Of a stretch of 32,611 nt of DNA, positions 16,713-25,507 are shown piece by piece (within the stretch, counting starts at the first letter, position 1; every line of letters begins with the position of its first letter). The notes under the pieces were generated by a model that saw only the letters and a program-made list of their open reading frames with translations, searched no databases and was not told the origin of the DNA. A program made the translations under genes and the position numbers. This stretch comes from Treponema sp. (lineage in GTDB: Bacteria; Spirochaetota; Spirochaetia; Treponematales; Breznakiellaceae): the NCBI GenBank assembly GCA_031265435.1, contig JAISCR010000079.1:1-32611 (forward strand), read 5' to 3'.

Positions 16713-16767
16713 AACCCGCGACGGCCAGATCCACAATCTGGAACTCTACCACTGAGCTACATCCACC
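16695..16767 (-). tRNA. tRNA-His (anticodon GTG)
   Basis: Minus-strand cloverleaf with 8-base acceptor complementarity GGTGGATG/CATCCACC, including the extra 5' G (position -1) paired with C73 that is typical of tRNA-His. D-arm is TAGCTCAGTGGTAGAG, anticodon loop TTGTGGA with anticodon GTG, and T-arm GGGTTCAAACCC. CCA is not encoded. A strong promoter lies just upstream. Confidence 0.95.
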
Positions 16768-16784
16768 ATATCATGAACATCCTT

Positions 16785-16813
16785 ACTATGCTGAAAAAAA
16801 ACAGTTTTGTCAA
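16785..16813 (-). promoter_or_regulatory. Promoter of the tRNA-His/Arg/Lys cluster
   Basis: On the minus strand there is a perfect -35 TTGACA (16813-16808), a 17-nt spacer with a T8 run, and -10 CATAGT (16790-16785, 4 of 6 matches to TATAAT). Transcription would start about 10 nt before the tRNA-His 5' end. Spacing and placement make this a convincing sigma70-type promoter. Confidence 0.7.
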
Positions 16814-16821
16814 CTAATCAC

Positions 16822-16847
16822 ACAAGGCCTTGTCGCACAGGGCCTGT
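16822..16847. terminator. Stem-loop after the secreted-protein gene
   Basis: Two consecutive palindromes, ACAAGGCCTTGT (16822-16833) and ACAGGGCCTGT (16837-16847), are also complementary to each other and can form one long hairpin with a CGC loop. It abuts the 3' end of the minus-strand gene ending at 16847 and precedes the tRNA promoter. There is no T-run, so it may be a Rho-independent-like pause, an mRNA 3' end structure or a protein site. Confidence 0.4.
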
Positions 16848-17479
16848 CAGTATGTATTCTCGTCCATGGCTTCAAATTTCTCCCGTACCTGCCGGAGCAG
16901 GGTCAGTTCACGGTTGATGATCTTTTCGTAGTCAAGTTCCCCGCTTTCCATGCGGCCCGCTTCATCTTCCCAGAACTGGATTTTCTTCAGGTTTATAAAG
17001 CGGAAGCGTCTCTCCTGTGCTTTCTCCATCCATTCTCTGGCGCCCTGCCAGTAGTAAAGGGCGGTTTTATAGCAGGTTTCCGCGGTTTTAAGGCTCTCGA
17101 GGTTCTCTTCCTTCCAGGGGGCATTGTAAAAATACGCGTTCCGCTTGTTCCACTTGTTTCCCAGAAAGAGGTACTGTTCGATAAGTTTCAGGCGCAGGTG
17201 CATGTTAAAAAGGTAGCGGTACTTTTCCCATTCCTTTTCGTTTTCAATAAGAGCCAAGGCGTAGAGGGGATTGCAGAAATCCGCCTTCATGGCCTTTTCC
17301 AGCCAGTAGATATTCTCCATGGTGTCGTCGGGGTTCTGAATCAGATGAAGATGATAGAGCCGGTAGTACTGTTCCTTGTAGGTGACAAAATAGGCCTCTG
17401 TTCTGAATGCCGGAGCGGAAAGAAGGATAAACGCCGAAAAAACAAGTATTATTTTTTTGCCCGGATTCTCAAGTCTCAT
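16847..17479 (-). CDS. Secreted protein of unknown function with N-terminal signal peptide
   Basis: I do not recognise this 210-residue protein as a named family. It has a clear signal peptide: basic GKK, a hydrophobic stretch IILVFSAFILLSAPA, and likely cleavage near TEA, about residue 29. The mature part is rich in aromatic and charged residues (Tyr, Trp, Lys, Glu) and looks wholly helical, with helix-turn-helix-like segments such as NPLYALALIENEKEWEKYRYL and a C-terminal heptad-like region. This could be a TPR-like scaffold in the periplasm. GAGGAGGAG about 8 nt before the ATG is a very strong ribosome binding site. It lies 51 nt downstream of tmk on the same strand. It is probably lineage-restricted, which is inference. 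Confidence 0.8.
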   Translation of the reverse strand: MRLENPGKKIILVFSAFILLSAPAFRTEAYFVTYKEQYYRLYHLHLIQNPDDTMENIYWLEKAMKADFCNPLYALALIENEKEWEKYRYLFNMHLRLKLIEQYLFLGNKWNKRNAYFYNAPWKEENLESLKTAETCYKTALYYWQGAREWMEKAQERRFRFINLKKIQFWEDEAGRMESGELDYEKIINRELTLLRQVREKFEAMDENTY

Positions 17480-17530
17480 TCGCGGATTCTCCTCCTCTTC
17501 AGGCTGTTCCCTGTGCCTGTTCCCAAAATG

Positions 17531-18199
17531 TCAAATTGTGGAGCGGGTTCCCCTTTCCTGAAATATCGGCATTTCACGGATAAAATTCCACACGGCAAGG
17601 GCCACCGTTTCGGGGCTCTCCCGGGCGTCTACAAGTTCAACCCTGGCTCCCCTTTCCCGGTAATAGGGTATCAAATCCAGATAACTCCGGCGCACCCGGA
17701 TCTGGAATTCCAGGTATTCAAAGATCTCTTTTTCTTCCCTGTGCCTGATCCGCTCCGCGGCGATATGAGGATCAAGATCCAGAATGATGATCAATTCCGG
17801 CAGGGGAAAGGCTTCGTTGAGGAGCCGGGGAAGATCGTTTCCGCAGGCGATACCCTGGTACACGAGGGAAGAGGGGGAGTAGCGGTCGGAAACGACGAAT
17901 TCTCCCCGGCTCGTGCGCTCAACAATGCCCTCATGTCCATAGAGGTGCTCTCCCCGGTCTGCGGCAAAGAGCCGCGCCAGAGTCTCGGGTCTGAAAACGG
18001 TTTCGCCTTTCAGGCAGGAACGTATCACGCGGCCGATGGGATCTCCGGTAGGTTCGCAGGTGGTAAAAAGCGGCGGCAAAGGATCGGCGGAACTGTCCGA
18101 TCCGTGTTCCTCAAAACGGCGGCTCAGCATTTTAATCTGTGTACTGGTTCCTGTTCCGTCTCCCCCCTCAAACACGGCGAAATTCTTAAGGACATTCAT
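17531..18199 (-). CDS. tmk: Thymidylate kinase (Tmk) with atypical P-loop
   Basis: dTMP kinase makes dTDP for DNA synthesis. From the ATG at 18199 (MNVLKNFAVFEGGDG) the protein has 222 residues; an in-frame upstream ATG at 18268 adds 23 residues without family similarity. Family features: the P-loop region at 11-20, CEPTGDPIGRVIR, the DRYSPSSLVYQG block with the Asp-Arg-Tyr motif, and the lid-like segment REEKEIFEYLEFQIRVRRSYL. In the P-loop (GGDGTGTST) the usual lysine is replaced by Thr18, and the TREP motif reads TCEP. Both replacements are encoded clearly and the frame is intact, so it is probably a lineage variant and not decay. The Shine-Dalgarno match at this start is weak. Confidence 0.88.
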   Translation of the reverse strand: MNVLKNFAVFEGGDGTGTSTQIKMLSRRFEEHGSDSSADPLPPLFTTCEPTGDPIGRVIRSCLKGETVFRPETLARLFAADRGEHLYGHEGIVERTSRGEFVVSDRYSPSSLVYQGIACGNDLPRLLNEAFPLPELIIILDLDPHIAAERIRHREEKEIFEYLEFQIRVRRSYLDLIPYYRERGARVELVDARESPETVALAVWNFIREMPIFQERGTRSTI

Positions 18200-18281
18200 G
18201 TCCGCATAGTACCATGACCATCCTCCATATACAATTCTCGCTTCTCCCGCCGCCTTCCGCCATATCAAGCCGATACTATTA

Positions 18282-18309
18282 TTGGAAAAAGATCCTGTAT
18301 CGTTATAAT
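18282..18309 (+). promoter_or_regulatory. Promoter of the tamB-bamA-skp-mutS cluster
   Basis: TTGGAA (18282-18287) and a perfect TATAAT (18304-18309) are separated by 16 nt on the plus strand, 74 nt before the proposed tamB start. Just downstream lie a G7 run (18316-18322) and a T8 run (18326-18333), then a five-codon mini-ORF (ATG 18338 to TAA 18355). The -10 is strong and the -35 moderate. Confidence 0.65.
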
Positions 18310-18382
18310 CTTATTGGGGGGGAGATTTTTTTTCAAAATGCCGGGTTTTCGATAAGCGGCCATAAGGATTTATAAACTCATT

Positions 18383-21300
18383 TTGCACACGGCTCAGACA
18401 GACAAAACCGGATTTATCACTATTCTCCTCATCATGGCGGTTCTGACCTTTTTTTCCGCCATTGTCCTCCGGCCCCTGCAGAAGCTTCTCTTTGAAAGAC
18501 TGGAAGCCGGACGGGATTCTTTCATCGCCCTGGGGGAAGATTTTCTGGGGCGGGAGATCAAATACCGGTCGGTAAGCCCTTCCTTTGCCGGTTCCCTGAA
18601 CATTAAAGGCGTCCGGGTAGGATCTGCGGATGAAAAACCCCTGCTTTCAATCGCAAGATTAAGGATCTCGTTCTCCCTGATAGAGCTTCTCTTTGGAAAC
18701 CATGATCCGCTGGAATCTCTGCGCGGTATCCGCATAGAAAGACCCCTTATCAACTTTGACGCCGAAGCGGACAGGGATCTGCTTCAGCGTTTCTCCGTTC
18801 TCCCCACAGATCAGGATGGCCTTCAGGAACTCCTTGATTCCTTTCCGGAAAAGCTCAAAATCAGAATACGCCGCGGGAGTTTTGCCTTCAAAAAGGCGGA
18901 GGACTATGTTCATACCACCGATCTGGCCCTGGATCTTTCTCTTAAAAACGGCGCCGTTTCAATGCTTGGCAAACTGAAGGCCGGGGCGGAACTGCATTCC
19001 CCCGGTGGGCCGGATCTGAAAAAAATTGCGGGCCTTTCCATGGTACCCGGCCTGCCGGATTTGGGATTTCTCAACAAACCTATGCTTCTCTCCATGTCCG
19101 CCACGATAAAGGGAAGCTTCTCTCCGGATTTTTCTACAGGAAATGGACGCATCATTCTCTCTTCGTTTTCAGGCGGCTTTTTTCGTCTCAAGCCCATGGG
19201 GCTGGATCTTTCCCTGGAAAACCAAAACATTGTCATTACCCGGATGAAAGACAGATATCCCATCGATTTTTTATTAACCGTTGGTATGGAAACGGGGATG
19301 GCTTCCCTGCATCTGGAAAACCGGAATCTTTTACTCAAGGATCTTTTCTCTCTGGAAGGAGACTTGAAGAACTACAACCGTTTCCTCTCTGCCGCTGCCG
19401 ACGGATCTTTGGATCTCCATGCGGGGCCGGATATTCTTGATTACCGGATCGATATGCAGGCTCGTATCGGGGAACCGGGGCCATTCGGTATTCAGGCCCT
19501 GGGAATGAAAGCGGATGGAGACCGGGACAGGATTCGGATTGACAATGCTGAGCTGGACATCAGGCAGGGCGAAGCTTCTTTTCAGGGTGTCCTGGCTTTT
19601 ACACCTTTCTCGCCAAACGGCATGATCCGCTTCCGGAATTTCGGCCTTTCAGGAATTTCCGCTCTTAACGGGGATATTGCGGTTACCACCCTGGGAAGGG
19701 AGATCAACTTCTTTGCCGATACAATTTCTTTCGGTTCCACGGAACTTGCCGCCCTGGATACCCAATTGAACCTCGCCGACAGCGGTTTTTCCTTTGCCGT
19801 TTCGGCCCTCCGTTTTACAGGAACCGAATCTTATGAGGAAGAAGTCAATATCAGTACTATTTCTCTTTCCGGTGTCTATGATCAGCTTTCCGGCATGGAG
19901 GCAAGTCTCTACCTTGATTCGTTCTCTGTAGGAGATCTTGTCGAAATGAGCAGCCCTTTTACCGTCCTGCCGGAACTGCCCCAGACGCTCCGGGCTGTTT
20001 TGGAAGGTGTCTCCATTACCGCGGAAGTGTTTGTTACTACCGATTTTGAGTACCTTCTCTATAACGCTCCGCGTATAGCCATTGCATACACCGGCTCCTT
20101 TTCCTCCTCGAGGCTGAACGACATTGTTGCTCTTGTCTCCGTATCGGGAACCAATCAGCGTTTCAGCCTGAACGAAAGTCAGGTCATCTGGCCGGGAGGA
20201 AGGCTGGAAATGAGCGGGGATGCGGATTTTTCCCAACCGCAGGATATTACCTTTTCCCTGACGAGTACCTGGCAGGATCTTTCCTATTATTTTAACGGAA
20301 CCATACTGGATAAAAATTCCCTGAGTCTTCTGGGTTCCTACGGCCTGGAACTCTATATCAGTTCCACCGGGACAGGGTATTCGGGGTATCTGGAGGCGAA
20401 AGAAGTTCCCTTCACTTTCAGAAACCAGGTTGCGGCTTTGAGTATTTCTTCTTCTTTCCGTTATGAGGATGCTCTGCTCTGGTCGATGATACTCGAGCGT
20501 TTTACCATAATAAACCTCAATACCCCGGCGTCTCCCTTCACCACTATCAGCATGTTCGGGTACATGGATCAAAACGGAGCGCTCGTTCCCAATTTGACTT
20601 TTGACGACGGCCGCGGCCCTCTCTCCGGAAATGCCGCGTGTACCTGGTTTGACGGTTTCCGGAACCTGCAGTTCAGCTTCCGGATGGCCGGCGATCAGGG
20701 TGTGGAAAATCTCAGTCTGGAAGGCACCTTCATGGATCGGGAACTGGATGTGACTCTCCTGGGCAGAAGGCTCAAACTTGGCCGGGTTCTGGAAAATGAC
20801 TATGACGGGATACTGGATACTACTCTTTCCCTAACGTGGCGTTCCATTGACGACTTCCGGGCGGAAATTTTGCTTTCTTCCCTCAGCGTCCATATCCAGG
20901 ACACGGATTTAACGGCCGCGGGGACTGCTTTTATAGATAACAGGGAGATAAGCCTTGAAGGGTTAAGCCTTAACTACGGGGCCTTCAATGCGCAGCTTCC
21001 CTCAATGATCATCAACCGGGAAGAGGGGAGGGCGGAGGCTCGCGCTTCTCTGCAGGGTGCGGCGGCGGGACGTACTTTTGATACATCCCTGTATCTGGAT
21101 GCGGAAGGGAGGCCTATCTCCTCCTGGTTCCGGCTCGGAGAAGCCCTCAGGGTTTTTGAAGGAAACCTCAGGGTGGAAAGCTTCCGTTACGATACGATAG
21201 AGGCGGAGGAAGCCTTTAATTTTGTGTTTTCCCGTACTCCCGATGAGGCAGGCCATTCGGTTGTTTCGGTAAACGGCGGGCCCAAAAACATGCTCAGACT

Positions 21301-22915
21301 GGAACTCAATGAAGAAGGGGATTTTTATGCGGGGCTCTCAAAGCCTTCTCCCATCCGGGGTTCAGTCTTCGGTAAACTGAGCCCCTCAACTATAGACGCC
21401 CAGGCTCCGGATCTCTATGTAGACCTGCCGGGAATCTGGCGTTTTGTCCCTCCCGACCAGGGACTGGTTCTCTCGGACGGCTATGTCAGGGCTCAGGTGG
21501 CTATCCGGGGGCCTCTGGGGGATCCGGAATTTTTCGGAACCGCCAGGGGAAACAGTGTGCGCATCCAGGTGCCTAAATTCCTTACGGAGGACATCAGGCC
21601 GGTGCCGGTTGATGTGCGTATTGAAGGCAGCGAAATGAACTTTGGGCCCCTGGGAGCTGCCGTAGGCAAAGGGAGCGGCACGATTACGGGCTCTTTCCGT
21701 TTCGACCGCTGGATACCCAATATCTTCAGCATAGACATAGATGTTGCCTCCGATACTCCCATTCCCTTCGGTTTTGACATATCGGGCTTTCTGGCTCATG
21801 GAAACGCATCGGGAAAGCTGAATCTCTCCATGGAAGACATGATCCTCACCGTTTCAGGCGCCATTACCGCCCAGAATTCGGAGATAAGCCTTGATACCAA
21901 TGAAATAAACAACGCCGCTTTTTCGGATCCTTATGCCGATCTGCTCTTTCCCGTGCTGGTGAATCTGAATGTCACCACCGGCAACAAGGTGGAATTTGTC
22001 TGGCCCAATACCGATTTTCCAATTCTTCACGCCTATGCGGATCAGGGAACCAGGGTTGAAGTGAGCAGCGATTCCATTTCCCGGCGTTTTTCTATCAACA
22101 GCGATGTAAAACTCCGCAGCGGTGAGATATTTTACTTTGAACGGAGTTTCTATATCCGGGAGGGGAGCCTTATCTTCCGGGAAAACGAAGTCCAGTTTGA
22201 TCCCCTGATCAGCGCCAGGGCGGAAATTCGGGATCGTACCAACGACGGGCCGGTAACCATATCCCTCATTGTGGATAATGCCCCCCTTCTTTCCTTTACC
22301 GCACGGCTGGAATCCAGTCCGCCCCTCTCCCAGATGGAAATTTTTTCCCTGCTGGGACAAAATATTGCGGGTTCCAACATAGATGAGAATACCGGAACGG
22401 TTCAGCGAGCCTTCCTCAACTCCAGCGCCGATATTTTGGCCCAGTTCCAGGTGGTCAGACGGGTTGAAAGGCTTACCAGAGACTTCCTGCACCTGGATAT
22501 GTTCAGTATCCGTACCCAGTTTATCCAGAACGCTCTTTTTGATGCTACCGGCCTCTTTGATTATGAGGTTCCCAGGGCGTATTCAAGCCGTTATCCCACG
22601 GTTTCCGGTAATTATCAGCAACCTGTTGACAGGAACGGCAGTGTCGGTAACTATTTTGATAATACAACTGTTTTTCTGGGTAAATACATAGGCAGGGGAA
22701 TGTTTGTCCAGTCCATGCTGTCCCTGCGCTATGATGCCTATCCTGAGAACCTGGGAGGTTTCAGAATAGGAGAAAATCTCTCTATCGAGCCGGATATCAG
22801 CATTGAGTTGGATGGACCGATATTCGATATTCGATGGGATTTTGTTCCCCTCCATCCAGAGAATTTATTTGTTAACGATAGTTTTTTCAGCTTGATCTGG
22901 AGTAGGTCGTTCTAA
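18383..22915 (+). CDS. tamB: TamB-like translocation and assembly module protein
   Basis: Large inner-membrane-anchored protein of the TamB (DUF490) family, which spans the periplasm and aids outer-membrane biogenesis or lipid transport. It has 1510 residues. One membrane segment lies near residues 10-30 (ITILLIMAVLTFFSAIVL), followed by a very long beta-rich repeat region (AsmA/TamB-like) with many short amphipathic strands. The C-terminal TamB domain includes RSGEIFYFERSFYIREGSL, DPLISARAEI and SSPPLSQMEIFSLLGQNI. The start is uncertain. TTG at 18383 is the first in-frame option that keeps the membrane segment, but AAGGA is 14 nt upstream, which is long, and the next ATG (18434) is inside the segment. 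bamA follows 9 nt later, as in T. pallidum (tp0325-tp0326). Confidence 0.88.
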   Translation: MHTAQTDKTGFITILLIMAVLTFFSAIVLRPLQKLLFERLEAGRDSFIALGEDFLGREIKYRSVSPSFAGSLNIKGVRVGSADEKPLLSIARLRISFSLIELLFGNHDPLESLRGIRIERPLINFDAEADRDLLQRFSVLPTDQDGLQELLDSFPEKLKIRIRRGSFAFKKAEDYVHTTDLALDLSLKNGAVSMLGKLKAGAELHSPGGPDLKKIAGLSMVPGLPDLGFLNKPMLLSMSATIKGSFSPDFSTGNGRIILSSFSGGFFRLKPMGLDLSLENQNIVITRMKDRYPIDFLLTVGMETGMASLHLENRNLLLKDLFSLEGDLKNYNRFLSAAADGSLDLHAGPDILDYRIDMQARIGEPGPFGIQALGMKADGDRDRIRIDNAELDIRQGEASFQGVLAFTPFSPNGMIRFRNFGLSGISALNGDIAVTTLGREINFFADTISFGSTELAALDTQLNLADSGFSFAVSALRFTGTESYEEEVNISTISLSGVYDQLSGMEASLYLDSFSVGDLVEMSSPFTVLPELPQTLRAVLEGVSITAEVFVTTDFEYLLYNAPRIAIAYTGSFSSSRLNDIVALVSVSGTNQRFSLNESQVIWPGGRLEMSGDADFSQPQDITFSLTSTWQDLSYYFNGTILDKNSLSLLGSYGLELYISSTGTGYSGYLEAKEVPFTFRNQVAALSISSSFRYEDALLWSMILERFTIINLNTPASPFTTISMFGYMDQNGALVPNLTFDDGRGPLSGNAACTWFDGFRNLQFSFRMAGDQGVENLSLEGTFMDRELDVTLLGRRLKLGRVLENDYDGILDTTLSLTWRSIDDFRAEILLSSLSVHIQDTDLTAAGTAFIDNREISLEGLSLNYGAFNAQLPSMIINREEGRAEARASLQGAAAGRTFDTSLYLDAEGRPISSWFRLGEALRVFEGNLRVESFRYDTIEAEEAFNFVFSRTPDEAGHSVVSVNGGPKNMLRLELNEEGDFYAGLSKPSPIRGSVFGKLSPSTIDAQAPDLYVDLPGIWRFVPPDQGLVLSDGYVRAQVAIRGPLGDPEFFGTARGNSVRIQVPKFLTEDIRPVPVDVRIEGSEMNFGPLGAAVGKGSGTITGSFRFDRWIPNIFSIDIDVASDTPIPFGFDISGFLAHGNASGKLNLSMEDMILTVSGAITAQNSEISLDTNEINNAAFSDPYADLLFPVLVNLNVTTGNKVEFVWPNTDFPILHAYADQGTRVEVSSDSISRRFSINSDVKLRSGEIFYFERSFYIREGSLIFRENEVQFDPLISARAEIRDRTNDGPVTISLIVDNAPLLSFTARLESSPPLSQMEIFSLLGQNIAGSNIDENTGTVQRAFLNSSADILAQFQVVRRVERLTRDFLHLDMFSIRTQFIQNALFDATGLFDYEVPRAYSSRYPTVSGNYQQPVDRNGSVGNYFDNTTVFLGKYIGRGMFVQSMLSLRYDAYPENLGGFRIGENLSIEPDISIELDGPIFDIRWDFVPLHPENLFVNDSFFSLIWSRSF

Positions 22916-22924
22916 GGGGTGTTG

Positions 22925-25486
22925 ATGCATTTTAAGTGTACGAGAGTTTCGAGCTTTATACCGGTGTTGATACTGCTTGCCTTTACGGGTTTTGCCCAGG
23001 AAAGCGGGGCCGGCATGGGGGATCTTCCTGATGGCTGGTATGAGGGTAAACCGATCAGGGAAATCGTCTTTGGAGAGCTTGTGAATGTCGCACAGAGCGA
23101 TCTGGACGGTATTGTACATTCTTTTATCGGCCGTATTTTCACCGAAGAAACCTACATGGAGCTCTATATGGCTCTGCTCAATACCGATTACTTTTCCGAA
23201 CTTAGTCCCCACATCATTCCATACGATGAGAGGCTCAACGGGGTCATTATATCCTTTACGGTAATAGAAAACCCCATAGCCGCCAGGATCACCTTTTCGG
23301 GAAACCGGCATCTTCGTTCGCGGGAACTTACCGATGCTATTGCCTTCAAAAGAAGGCAGATCATAACCGACCGGGATCTTCGTGCCGCGGAGCAGGCAAT
23401 CGTTAGAAAATACCGGGAATCCGGTTATCCTGATGCCAGGGTAGCGGCGGAATACAATGAAAGCAGTGCTTCCCCGGTGGTAAATTTCAGCATCGATGAG
23501 GGAAGCAAGATAACCCTGAGAGAAATTGTCATAAACGGAAACAGCAAATTTACCGACAGTACCCTGAAACGCCAGATGGGCCTCAAGGAAAAGCGTTTCT
23601 ACAATGACGGCGCTTTTGAAGAAGAGAAACTGGTGGAAGACCAGGAAAAAATCATCCGGTATTACCATGACCGGGGGTACATCGACATGGAGATCATCGA
23701 TGTTCAGTCAAATTTGCAAAAGGACTCGGATTCCAACAACAATCTGATAATCACCTATAACATCCGGGAAGGAAGTCAGTATCTTCTGGGAGACATTACA
23801 TTTGAAGGAAACCAGATTTTTACCACCGAACAGCTTAACGAACAGATCACTTCCCTCAAAAAAACAGGCCTTGGTTCCGGCAGGGTTCAGGATCGGCCGG
23901 TGGTCAATGCCAGCAAGGTAGAGGCGGATCTCCAGCGGGTGGCGGATCTCTACTACGAAAATGGCTATATCTACAACACGATCAACCGGGTGGAAACAAG
24001 GGAACAGGGAGTGGTGTATTACAAACTGGAAATAGTGGAACGGGGCCGCGCCCATATCGAAAGTATAAGCGTCCAGGGGAACGAAAAAACCAAAGATCAG
24101 GTTATACTTCGGGAAATTCCTCTGGAACCCGGGGATATTTTCTCCAAGGCCAAGATCCAGACCGGGATGCGGAACCTTTACAACCTTCAGTTTTTCTCCG
24201 GAGTAAACCCCGTTATCGAAGAAGGAACCGCGGGCAACCTGATGAAGCTGGTGATGGAGGTCGAGGAGCAGCCCTCTACCGATCTGCAGTTCGGCCTTAC
24301 CTTCTCCGGAACCGCGGATCCGAATACCTTCCCTATTTCCGCAATGTTCAAACTGAATGATCGCAATCTTCTGGGTACCGGCAACTCCCTCGGGGTAGAG
24401 GTTACAGGCTCCCCCGATACGGCCAATCTTACCCTGAGTCATAATCGCCGCTGGATCTTCGGGCTTCCCGTAAATGGCGGGATTGACTTTTCCGTGGGCT
24501 GGTCCAAACGGGAAGCGGAAATGGACAACATAGCTCCCTTTTTCAATGGGGACGAAGACTATGCCTTTCCGGACGGTTTTTATTCCTATGACGACTACTA
24601 CAATTCCGGAAAGAATCCTCCGGACAAGTACCTTATGCCATACGATCACTGGAACCTTTCGCTGGGTTTCAATACCGGCTACCGCTTCTACCTGCCTGCG
24701 GGGATACTGGCTCTGGGAGGAGGTTTCAGGCCGGGTATTGTCTTTAACAAGTTCGATGAGGGCCTCTACCGTCCCTTCGATCCTGTCCTGAGGGAAAACA
24801 ATAACCGCTGGACTCCCTTCAATTCAGTCTGGGGCAGCGTTTCTCTTGATAACCGGGATCTCTTCTACGATCCTTCCGAAGGCTACTACGCCATTCAGCG
24901 TCTGGGAATCTACGGATTATTCGATGTTGAAAACGAGCACTACATCAGATCCGATACCAAGGCCGAATTTTTCTACACGATTTTATCAAAACGGATCGTA
25001 GAACGCTACACCTTCAAGCTGATCTTCGGTATTCATAGCGGCCTTTCGTTTCTCTTCCCCCAGCCGTTCCAGACAATAGAGATTCAGAAGGCCAGCAAAC
25101 TGGCCGTGGACGGGATCTTCAATGCCCGCGGCTGGAGCGGAGAATACTACAACAAGGGCTTGAGCCTCTGGGAAAACTGGATGGAGCTGCGGATCCCCAT
25201 TGTTCCCCAGATTCTGGCCTGGGACTTCTTCCTCGACGGGGCGGGGATCAAGAAGACGCCTGAGTTATTCTTCAGCAAATTCAGCATAGAAGATATGCGC
25301 TTCAGCTTCGGCGGGGGCTTACGTTTTGCCCTTCCCCAGTTCCCCTTCCGTTTCAGTTTTGCAAAACGTTTCAAGATCAATGGGGACGGCAGCTTCGACT
25401 GGCAGCGCGGAGCTATTTTCTACGATGGCAGCAATCCCCTTTCGGGAGTGGATTTTGTCTTGTCTTTCGCCATGTCCACATATTAA
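22925..25486 (+). CDS. bamA: Outer-membrane assembly factor BamA
   Basis: Omp85-family protein that inserts beta-barrel proteins into the outer membrane; the T. pallidum homologue is Tp92/TP0326. Three in-frame starts cluster here (GTG 22919, TTG 22922, ATG 22925). ATG 22925 is preferred because AAGGGG lies 5 nt upstream, giving 853 residues. A signal peptide (SSFIPVLILLAFTGFAQ) is followed by successive POTRA domains to about residue 440, visible as repeated ITFSGN, IVINGN, ITFEGN and ISVQGN strands. A 16-strand-type barrel completes the protein. The conserved loop motif VRGF appears as ARGW, and the last strand ends FVLSFAMSTY, with Tyr rather than the usual C-terminal Phe. It lies between tamB and skp. 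Confidence 0.94.
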   Translation: MHFKCTRVSSFIPVLILLAFTGFAQESGAGMGDLPDGWYEGKPIREIVFGELVNVAQSDLDGIVHSFIGRIFTEETYMELYMALLNTDYFSELSPHIIPYDERLNGVIISFTVIENPIAARITFSGNRHLRSRELTDAIAFKRRQIITDRDLRAAEQAIVRKYRESGYPDARVAAEYNESSASPVVNFSIDEGSKITLREIVINGNSKFTDSTLKRQMGLKEKRFYNDGAFEEEKLVEDQEKIIRYYHDRGYIDMEIIDVQSNLQKDSDSNNNLIITYNIREGSQYLLGDITFEGNQIFTTEQLNEQITSLKKTGLGSGRVQDRPVVNASKVEADLQRVADLYYENGYIYNTINRVETREQGVVYYKLEIVERGRAHIESISVQGNEKTKDQVILREIPLEPGDIFSKAKIQTGMRNLYNLQFFSGVNPVIEEGTAGNLMKLVMEVEEQPSTDLQFGLTFSGTADPNTFPISAMFKLNDRNLLGTGNSLGVEVTGSPDTANLTLSHNRRWIFGLPVNGGIDFSVGWSKREAEMDNIAPFFNGDEDYAFPDGFYSYDDYYNSGKNPPDKYLMPYDHWNLSLGFNTGYRFYLPAGILALGGGFRPGIVFNKFDEGLYRPFDPVLRENNNRWTPFNSVWGSVSLDNRDLFYDPSEGYYAIQRLGIYGLFDVENEHYIRSDTKAEFFYTILSKRIVERYTFKLIFGIHSGLSFLFPQPFQTIEIQKASKLAVDGIFNARGWSGEYYNKGLSLWENWMELRIPIVPQILAWDFFLDGAGIKKTPELFFSKFSIEDMRFSFGGGLRFALPQFPFRFSFAKRFKINGDGSFDWQRGAIFYDGSNPLSGVDFVLSFAMSTY

Positions 25487-25507
25487 AATAGGTAAAATGG
25501 AACAGCT

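Noticed and set aside
16553-18217. A 554-codon plus-strand open frame spanning tRNA-His, the secreted-protein gene and tmk
   Set aside because: It runs antisense through a tRNA and two minus-strand genes with signal-peptide and kinase features, so it is not a gene.
18338-18355. ATG at 18338 as the tamB start
   Set aside because: It is in frame with tamB but hits TAA after five codons, so it can only be a mini-ORF.
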